Shown one piece after another: positions 51,086 through 60,000 of a stretch of DNA of 60,000 bases (its first letter is position 1; each line of letters begins with the position of its first letter). The notes under the pieces were generated by a model that worked only from the letters and a program-made list of their open reading frames with translations, was not told the DNA's origin and searched no databases. This DNA comes from Tubulanus polymorphus (Eukaryota > Nemertea > Palaeonemertea > Tubulaniformes > Tubulanidae): NCBI RefSeq assembly GCF_964204645.1, contig NC_134030.1, positions 15,778,447 through 15,838,446 of the forward strand. The letters run 5' to 3'. A program made the position numbers and the translations under genes.

Positions 51086-54000
51086 TATCGTGGTCGAATT
51101 CGAAAGTGCTTGTCGTCGTATTGCTATTTCTAGAAACCAGCAGAAAATTTTGCAACTGTTTTTGAATGGCGTTGACATGATGGAAATTTATTACCCATAA
51201 ATTGGTTACACATCTGGATCACAGCACCTCACTTGCCGCAGTGCGTTATTTTCACTGCATAGTAATGCTTATACATAAACTTTTTTACTACTTGACGCGA
51301 ATCATCTTAACAGTACTGCGTTTGAAAACTCAACGAATAGAAAATGTTTGCGGGAAGCGCCTACAAATAAGTTATAATAAGATTAATTAATCGATGCATG
51401 AAAAACAATTAAATCACAAGGTGACTAACACCCGTCTTTCAACCAATCTGCGCGATACCAATTAATTAAATCATTAAACGCATTGGGTTCCTAATATTTG
51501 AAATCATGTGATACAATAGTTGTTCTTTAGACTTGGTCACTTTCATTTCAGACAACCGCGTACTAGACCAGTGGTCACCGAGGCATTAACCATTCCTTCA
51601 AGTTTTGAAAATTCGATGGTAACGCGGATTCTTCGCCTCTAAAAACTGTTTCGTTAATAGTTTTCTTTATATGAAAAGTGTTCATAGGAATTGAAATTTG
51701 GAGTGGTATCAGTCACAGCTGTAACCCTTTTTCATTGTCAGTTCTTTTTTGGAATTCGAGTAGATTAGTGAAAATATCAATGATGAAGTTCACTTAATAT
51801 ATCAAGTACCGTTTTTACTGTCGCATGCGAGTCGAAACAAAAATATCTATCCAACTGCATATCTTCGGGTATAAACTGTGATATCCTTCAGTATGTTATG
51901 AATATCTTTAAAAATTTGTGTTCTAGTATAATACCCGAAGGTTTAACTATCGGACACATAAAAGATTCGCCATAATCAAAGTTTTTAAGAAAATCTTTCT
52001 TCGAGAAAGAACGATCTTTAAAAGAAGGATTGGCATCAAACTAATCCATAATGGACTGTTGTGAATTTATTGAATAATCCACCTGAGAAATTTCGGTACT
52101 CGAAAAACGCCTACTCATATAAATCAAAAATGCATGAATAACTTGACGTTATTTGCGGGTCTCATGAAACACTTTCGTGCGCTCTTTTTAAATCTAAAAT
52201 AGCATAAATACATGCGTGTTTCGTTATAAACAAGGTTAAATTCCAAACGCACATGAAATATGGAGCCTGTATCACACGATATACACATCTTGAATTTCCT
52301 CTAACTACCTAGGCCTTTTCCAATTGGGAATGGTTCAGTTTTTTAACGGCCGACATTCAGAGGCACCTAAAAAACCGGTTGTATAGCACTTAAAATTTTC
52401 AGTGGAGGGCACATCTCACATCGACTCGGCTCGCGGTCGGTGGTTTAATGGGAACACATCTGGTTGTTACTAGTTTAATAGTTGACGAATTCAGAAAACT
52501 TTTTTCAAATGTCTTTGAACTTTTTAAACATAGTATTCTTCTTAATTACATTTCGCTGATTCCATAGATATTTTTTCATGAAAATTGCTCCAGTTATAAC
52601 GGATTTAAACATACATGTAAAATGATTATTTTCAAAATATTCAATTTTCTCCGATTTTGAAGAAATTCTGACACAATATCATCTCCAACCGACACATGAT
52701 TTTACTTCGGCGCCTTTGAAGGGAGTGTCACTTGTTGTTGAGTTCATATTTAGTCAAACAAGAAGATATGCCTGATTCCTTTTTAGAACTTAGATTTCGA
52801 CGGATATCATCAAATTACTAGAAAGGGACAGCAGCTTTCGGTCATCCGCAAAAAATACCTAAAATGCTCTCCTAGGTTTATGGAAAAACATGTCACGAAA
52901 CATACGGAAAATCCTTTGTTTGGTAGACTGAAATTATTGAACTCTTAAATAGCAACATTCAGAGAAACAAAAACATAAGAATATATTCTCGCCCACCCTT
53001 TAAAAAAACAACGTGATTTCAATTGAAGATGACACGTAGCCTCATATCAAATGATATGAACGCAACAGAGCCTATTCATTCTCTTTACGAGGATGGGTCT
53101 CGACATTCATAGGATACGATACGAGATTCGTGGGTACGAATGATGAATTCAACTGATAAAGCGCCAATTTCACTGATTCTTGCACATAAAGGTGTTTTAG
53201 AGTAATCTAGTTAACAGGTGTGTTTTAGGAGTATTTTGAATTTAAATTCAAATCGGGATTCATGACGAACATTGAGCATTCTAGGGCTGGAGAAAGAAAC
53301 GTGTGGGATCGTCCGCCAATGGTATCGCCAAAGAAATAATAAGGAGCCAGTCCGTGGTGGCTATTGAAAGCGACGACCGCATGTGAATGCATTGATTGAA
53401 TGACATCTCAAAAGTCAGATTATATAAAATTGAACATGATATATGGATAGGTTATTCCATATATACTGGTAAAAATGATGCCCAATATGTGATATAAATG
53501 TTCAATTAAAAAGTAGAAACCGAATCCATAATTCAGTCTGGTATTGTTATAACATCAAACACTCAAATTTAATCCTTTGTTAGATTGGTAGCCAGTGTAG
53601 ATGAGCAAGAATAGTGGTCCCTAATTTTAATGTGGACTGTTCAACAAGTTGGAGGTTGTGTAGAGATGAATGAGTTTAAAATGGAGTGGAATTTAGATAA
53701 TACTGTTTGAATGTCTATTACTCAATCTTTTTTATTGATCATAAAAAATTGTGGTAAAATATTTGACTCTAGGGTTTTAGATTGTATCTCTCCACGCCAG
53801 AGGTAATCACGGATATTGGACTACACAAAATTCCTTGTGTACAGCTCAACTTTTAAATCCCTGGAAAAGCTCGCCACGGATATAACTCAGTAATAATTAA
53901 TTTTCCCACAAATTCTCCCCTTCGAAAAAACTAAACAACCAATGTACGCTTGCTCTAAGTTTGCCAATGCACTATTGTTACCTTTTCTAGCTATTTGCAC

Positions 54001-55957
54001 TAGCTGTTTGTCGCAAATAAAGGATAAAGGATATAGCTCTGGGACCCGTTTCTCAAAAGATAGTTTAGATTAACCATCATCCAATATGATACATGACTAA
54101 TTACACTGAAAAAGATCAACTATGTACACATTTCAAATTTCAAACGATGTTTTATAATTAGAAAATTACGACACAACGTTCGATCTCTCACTAGAGATAA
54201 TCTTTTTGAATTTGTACACTGAGTTTTCGTATCGTATTATCGTATTTTCAATTCTCTGCTTTTGAGTCAACAAGTACAAAGTTATTTTAGCAATGAAAAT
54301 TTAATTGTCATTATAAATGTTAACTATCCGCTGGTAAACTTACTAACTTTTGGCAACTGACCTTAGATCGTGGAATGGTCTCAGGTGGCCTGCTGATCCA
54401 CTCTTTATTTATACTACTAAAGAAATATACAGTATAAGACGTAAAAAGTATATGAACATATTATTTATCTTTATATCGCGATAATTCGTGTACGTATGAT
54501 TGAAAAACGATATTCTATCGAATATCATGGTACTTATGATTATTGTGTATAGAATCAATAATTAGCAACCCTCCACGGATACGAAGCAGCCTAAGTTTAC
54601 ATCCTACCAAAATTATCCTCGAAACTCTCAGCATTATTTCAAGGGTCGGTCTTAGAAAATATATGAAGGACGTGCTCACAAATTAACGAGGCCAAAATTT
54701 CAAATTTTTACAAGTAAAGATAATATACTTCATGCTTTTGTTGCAGAAAAAAATACATGTCCACAAAATGCAAATTGTGTTTTCAAAGTAAACGATTGAG
54801 TGTGGAATTGTTTCAAATTCAATGTTTTCCCATTAACACTCTGGTATTTTTCAATAAGATAAGTCAAACTATTGTTGTGATGGCCAGTTGAATACTTCAT
54901 CATTATATTGAAAGATATGTTAGACTTAATGCATCTTTTCTTAGGCCTTACAGCTTTCTCTATTGGTTAGCGTTGTGATCACTCAAAATTAACCATAAGT
55001 TTGAATTCTCACTGATCTACTACATCTCTATAACAAAAATATATTTCATTTCAGGCAATTAGCTTTGATCTGTGGTCAGGGGACAGCGGCTACGAAACAT
55101 TTAAAACTACTACATTATCATTCCATCTATACATGTATATATAATATGATATGATATCTTCTTTGTTCAGTTTAAAAGTCTTGATCGTAAAAGTTTGACA
55201 AGTACTAACGAAGGATTCACTAAACATATAAATTACTTATGGGGGTTCTGGTTAGCACTGGTAACTGGTCTGTACTGGTCAAGCATTGGTCAGTTAAACA
55301 ATTTTTAGATTAATGCCCACATCATATCTAGTTATTTGACACCAAACAACTTAATTGTTTGCAAACAAATAATTTACTATATGGTCAGTACTGGTCATGC
55401 ATTGGTCAGTTAAAAGACCATGGTCCACGCCACATTTGATACCAAACATGATTGGATTGTGTCGTTTCGAAAATTTATCTGTTGGGCAATTTGTGGTCAG
55501 CCCTGGTTCGTTAGGTTCTTATTTTGCGGGCATTTTATCTCGAACCACCGAAAGACCGAATCACTAATTAATTCACCAGATCGTTAATTGCTGAAAATGA
55601 AGATTAGTGTTTTTTCTCGGGTAGATGTTGATGTAGAAGTCCTCTAAGTTGATTGTTCCGCGTGTTGACTAGATAGAAAGGAAGCACATTTCGAAACGCA
55701 AATTTTCCAGATGAGAGTATGGTCCTTGGGTATCCGAAGTGTAGTTTATGACATCGACGGTGCAGCTCCGATGAGGATGGGTTTCTCCGTCAAGGGGAGC
55801 GCAATCGGTACTTCACATCTGGTGCTGAGTTTTCCTAAAAGGAAAAGTTTTTACACGGGAGCAGTTTTGTGTTTCTAATATACAGTGCATAGGTAGGTCT
55901 GTGGATGCGTCGCAATCAAACGGACAGTGCTATGCACATTGATGGACCGTGAAGATT
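51086..55957. other. Gene-poor AT-rich flank
   Basis: No exon, RNA gene or named element could be supported. GCATTGGTCAGTTAAA recurs at 55283 and about 55401, with further GGTCAGTACTGG-like pieces over 55240-55510, a small diverged repeat. Confidence 0.5.
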
Positions 55958-57194
55958 AGTGTTTAACTAATAGTCCTTGTCTGAACAAAATGTCTCTGGT
56001 ATGGGTCCTATGGAATCATGTCCTTAACTGTACACCGTACTGTATCTTTGTACTGTATCTTTGTACTGTATCTTTTTATGTTCACTACTACCGTAATTGA
56101 CTATGATGTTTTCAAGTGGTCTTAAGTACCGCTAATAGCCGAAAGTCGTTGATTTATGTGAAATTTACATACAGCGCCACCCGTTGATAGTAAAACTAAC
56201 CCGAGCAATACGGGTGTTAAATAGATACGCTAGCAAACCGGCATTCTCATAATGGCCGACTGCCGGGTAATCAAAAAAAATCTGATTGAATCCCCGACAA
56301 AACATCAAAAATCGTTGGAGAACTCGCTACGAAATATATGAATATGTCTCTCATTTCTTTTATATAACAATAAATATTAATGAATATGTCTCATTATGAG
56401 CTTATTCATTTTATATAATATGTCAAAGTCGAAACTTGGTGAAGCGCACAGCCAGTCTTAAGTTTTAATGAAAAAATAGAGGCGAGTGCCCTTCCCAACT
56501 CATATAGAATTCTACATTGTAAGAAAACATAGGTTTTGCGGGGGCACCTGTGTTCGGCGTGGTCCGTGGCCAAAGAAAATCACCCAAAATATCGAAGATC
56601 TATTCAAGCGAAGATTCGCCGTGATCAAATACATGTGTAGAAAAGGAATTCATTTTTGCGAAAAAAACATGCTTTGGGAGTGTTGATTACAAATTGAAAG
56701 CCTTGTTTGTTTTATCTTTCATACGACAATAAATATTATAGCAATCTGATATGTTTTACGAACGGCTTTAATAGTTTTATATGTTTTACACAAGAAATGT
56801 GTTCCCAAGTTCTACATTGTAAAAAATGTAGGTTTTGCTGAAGGAAAACACCCAGTGGCGTGACCAAAGAAAATCACCCAAAATATGATAGATCTTCCAG
56901 CGAATTAAGGGACCCGTGATTAAAAAAGAAAAGAAAATCATTTTCTGCGAAAAACAACGCGGTTCCTGAACTTCGCTGAAACACTGAAACGCTGAAACGC
57001 TGAAAATAAAACGCTGAAATTTCAGGGAATTCCCGAAAAACACTGAAAATTCTGGGAATTCCCGAAAAACGCTGAATCATGCTAGGAACCGACAATAGGC
57101 CTACACGTTTTGAATTTTTTTCCGGGCCGGGACCGCTGCCGAGTCCTGAACATTTGTCTCTACCTAATTTTTGGTTGTAGAGACATGCATAAAC
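55958..57194. repeat. Left arm of a large interrupted inverted repeat
   Basis: 55958-56255 is the inverted copy of 59715-60000, and 56960-57194 is the inverted copy of 59124-59359. The middle (56256-56959) does not match the other arm. It holds a direct repeat (56495-56680 and 56785-56960, with CAAAGAAAATCACCCAAAAT in both). A 13-bp tandem (TGTACTGTATCTT, about three units) lies near 56037-56080. Confidence 0.9.
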
Positions 57195-58559
57195 AGTATG
57201 TGTGGAGCATGAAAACCTATCAAAACTTTATCACAACCGTACAAGCCAACGTTATTTTCGGTGTCATTGAAATTCGTTAATAAAGGTTCAACTGTCATTG
57301 TACTTAGCATAGCTTCGATTGGGTTTCATATTTCTACATTTTCTACAAGGAGGAGCATTAAAGGGTCGTCCCCGGGTAGAGGTCAAAACTTGGTTTACTT
57401 TCTCAACTTGCTGAGACTACCATCTGCATTCATGCCTCGATTTGTCAGGCCTATAAGAGTCGAACAACATTTTCCCATACACAGACTTGGCTTTAGTGTA
57501 GATGAAGGCTAGGCACTGCACATTGTGGATAAAGTGGAACTCCAAACTCTCAAAATTAAACGTCAACAAGAAAGATCCAATAATTGAACGTTTATCTTAA
57601 CTATATTAATTAACAGCTTGAAATATGCATTATACATTCCGCAAGAGTACACAAAAGAAATCAGTTAGGTAACTACATTTTATCCGAATCAAGCGTTAAA
57701 GCCACAGATTCGCTTAGCTTGGGCTTGAATTCTGGTTCCATTGCTTCGTATTCTATTGAAATCCCCTTGGTTACCTCGGAAAATCGCTTAGCTTTTAAAG
57801 ACTACGAATTTGGTCCCAGGAAAACAAGTAAAGTGGGGTCTACTGTACATCAGCTGTTGACTTATTTTTCTCTGGTTGAATCAAGTTATTACTGAAATAG
57901 CGTTCGTTTTATTTTATGTTTTAAAATTGTGTCGTTTAGCTATCCTGCTACAAATTTCACAGTTGAAGTTCACTGGTGGCATCTGATTGCGCGAAATATA
58001 ATCACTGCTATAAAAAGTTTTTTCGCGGTATCTGTATGTCCATCTAAGCAACTTGGTCTATGATTCCTCCAGATAGTCTAAAAATAAGAATTGATACATT
58101 TTTCTAACAGATGGTTTGTCATTTCTATAAAAAAAACCTAATGATTTTCTCACCACAGCAAATAAATTATTCGCAATTGTTAAATCCCTTCCATGCGCAC
58201 GATGAATTAAAAAGAAATTAAGTAAGATCCCTTTTGTCAAAAAGCCGCATCATCATTATAGCTAGCTATCAAATTTAACTTACCTCCGGTCTCCTACAGA
58301 GAATATCACAGTCGTCCATAATCATGCGTGACATGTTGACAAAAGAGAAGTGGCAATCATAATCATATTTTATATACATTTGAAATGTTTAAATAAGATT
58401 TTTTTCGTGTCTTGTAGAAGTCAACCACATTCTTGGAATATTCAGCATAGTGTTTAAAAGTGGCTTGTACGGTTGTGAATGGGTTTTCATAGGTTTTCAT
58501 ACTCCTCACATACTGTTTTATGCATATAAATGAAGAAATCCCACACTTCGAATTCTAAA
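57195..58559. other. Spacer of the inverted repeat
   Basis: No gene recognised. An 83-codon ORF (57261-57512) has no known motif. Confidence 0.45.
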
Positions 58560-59133
58560 ATTATACGATCAAATTTATTATAATGAAAGCACAACGTTTC
58601 GGCTGTTGACTAACAGCCATCATCAGGTGGAATGACCAGAAAAACAAGTAACAAAGCATATAAACTCACAGGATCTAAAATAGAAGCAGTGTGTCAAAAC
58701 AAAAGATAAACAGACCAAGCAATAAAACATCAAGGGGTACCGTAGAAACCACAGCAATTCTAAACAGTTCAGAGTAAAAACAAATTGTGTAACTAAGTGA
58801 AGTGGATTGAAGAGGGTGGCGATAACAGAGTGACACATAGTGACATTAACCCAAATCTAATAAAGAATTGATGTGTCTGGATAATAATTGGTTATGTGGA
58901 GAAAAACCAGTATTTAAATTAGTAGATAAATTGGATTTCGAAAGTTTACATATTAGGGCTGATTCCACTATGTGTCTCTTATGAATATCTTTACAAGGAT
59001 AAATAAGTTTCGAATTCTGAAAGTCAAATTGGTGATTGGTTGTAAAGACATGATTTGCTATTCCACTCTCAGGCTTTTGGTTTCGGATATCTATTTTGTG
59101 TTCTCTAATACGCTGACTGCATGTTTTATGCAT
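58560..59133 (-). mobile_element. Penelope-like element, 3' fragment with GIY-YIG endonuclease tail
   Basis: The minus-strand frame 59133-58846 reads RIREHKIDIRNQKPESGIAN then HVFTTNHQFDF and a C-terminal helix (HIVESALICKL). This is the C-terminal part of the GIY-YIG endonuclease that Penelope-like elements carry after the RT. The GIY-YIG motif itself and the RT are missing. A 3' region with a hammerhead motif follows (58588-58632). The fragment starts at the edge of the right inverted arm. Confidence 0.8.
58588..58632 (-). ncRNA. Hammerhead ribozyme-like motif
   Basis: On the minus strand, CTGATGA (58626-58620), a perfect 7-bp stem II (GGCTGTT/AACAGCC, loop AGTC) and GAAAC are followed by GTTGTG. 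CAC just before the first box pairs with GTG just after the expected cleavage site. Stem III would be almost absent, as in Penelope-type hammerheads. Activity is not shown. Confidence 0.6.
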
Positions 59134-60000
59134 GTCTCTATAACTAAATTAGGTAGAGACTAAAGCACGGTTCAGGACTCGGCAGCGGCCCCGCTCCGGA
59201 AAAAAGTTAAAAACGTGTATTGTCGGTTCCTAGCACTATTTCAGCGTTTTTCGGGAATTCCCAGAAATTTCAGTGTTTTTCGGGAATTCCCTGAAATTTC
59301 AGCGTTCTTTTTTCAGCGTTTCAGTAATTCAGCTTTTTCAGCGAAGTTCAGGAACCGAAAACAACGTGGGAGTTTGGGAATGTTGATTACATATTGAGAG
59401 CCTCATTATGAGTTTTCCGGTTTGCTCGGCTACCCGTACTGGCGGGGTAGTCTAGAGAGACCAATGAAAACTCCGGTTTGCTGAACTACCCCTCTTTGCG
59501 GGGATGCGGTATGATGTTTGATGTATGCACAGTTTCAAGTGGTTAATGGCTGTTTCAAGTGCTTACAACGATGCTTATACTTCATGTGGTACATGGTGGT
59601 TTAAAAAAAGGTTTCATAATAATACGCTCACCGCTTGGGCTTCGTTGGAAGACTGCCTGTGGCCTTCCCAAATTTTAATTGTCCTGTCCGATTTGGTTTC
59701 GTTCAATTGAGAGACCATTATGAGAATGCCGGGTTTGCTAGCTTATCTATTAAACACCCGTATTGCTCGGGTTAGCTTTACTATCAACGGGTGGCGCTAT
59801 ATGTAAATTTCACATAAATCAACGACTTTCGGCTATTAGCGGTACTTAAGACCATTTGCAAACATCATAGTCAATTACGGTAGTAGTGAACATAAAAAGA
59901 TACAGTACAAAGATACAGTACGGTGTACAGTTATGGACATAATTCCATAGGACCCATACCAGAGACATTTTGTTCAAAAAAGGACTACTAGTTAAACACT
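59124..60000. repeat. Right arm of the large inverted repeat
   Basis: Contains the counterpart of the left arm's inner part (59124-59359, with repeated TTTCAGCGTTTTTCGGGAAT units), MITE D copy 2, and the counterpart of the outer part (59715-60000). It still matches at the window edge, so it continues. Confidence 0.9.
59404..59714 (+). mobile_element. MITE-like repeat D, copy 2
   Basis: Direct copy of 50284-50600 with small indels (an extra GATGTATGCA near 59519). It lies between the two blocks of the right arm and is absent from the left arm, so it probably inserted after the arms formed or was lost from the left. Confidence 0.8.

Noticed and set aside
57261-57512. 83-codon plus ORF in the inverted-repeat spacer
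   Set aside because: No motif, no homologous family recognised and no supporting gene structure.

Overview
This is animal nuclear DNA, most likely from a marine invertebrate. It is AT-rich and intron-rich, with no bacterial-style gene packing. The transposable elements (DIRS and Ngaro-type tyrosine-recombinase retroelements, Penelope-like ends, a copia element, a CR1/L2-group LINE, and 'pearl'-type elements with 154-bp core repeats and ACGG microsatellites) resemble what is known from bivalves, other lophotrochozoans and some invertebrate deuterostomes. The species cannot be fixed from the sequence alone.

The one host gene I can identify is on the minus strand: PDSS1, subunit 1 of decaprenyl/polyprenyl diphosphate synthase, which makes the ubiquinone side chain in mitochondria. 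Seven exons join in one frame with GT/AG borders (8070-8150, 9638-9832, 15637-15746, 22299-22410, 42024-42165, 43466-43602, 44901-45059). An eighth, 49421-49522, is a plausible first coding exon with a basic, presequence-like N-terminus. Together they encode about 346 residues, including GKAFRP, the first aspartate-rich motif DDVID and the second, DDLLD. The last exon (about 45 residues expected) is not visible and probably lies left of position 1. The gene spans at least 41 kb because its introns are full of repeats. The C-D intron alone is 19.6 kb.

Layout. 279-4553: a nearly whole but frameshifted DIRS retrotransposon with inverted terminal repeats and an internal complementary region. 4554-8060: several repeat families and a TIR element. 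8070-49522: PDSS1, whose introns hold a MITE with subterminal repeats (10.6-12.0 kb), inverted Penelope-like ends with hammerhead-type motifs (12.9 and 15.4 kb), a cluster of CACATGTG sites (16.7-16.9 kb), a broken Ngaro-like element (18.9-21.1 kb), a 642-bp segment duplicated with a 701-bp offset around a retroelement patch (24.2-25.5 kb), a truncated LINE (26.2-27.1 kb), a copia element (29-32.8 kb), a 5'-truncated LINE with an unbroken reverse transcriptase frame inside a pearl-like repeat (33.8-36.1 kb), and tandem pearl-like elements (45.2-48.3 kb). 49.6-55.9 kb is gene-poor flank. 55958-60000 is a large interrupted inverted repeat around a Penelope-like fragment; it runs off the window.

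The most useful leads are a 32-bp tandem duplication that copies a PDSS1 splice donor, the hammerhead-like motifs, the head-to-tail pearl-like arrays, and the retroelement filler at a near-identical duplication. I found no clearly new biochemical system.
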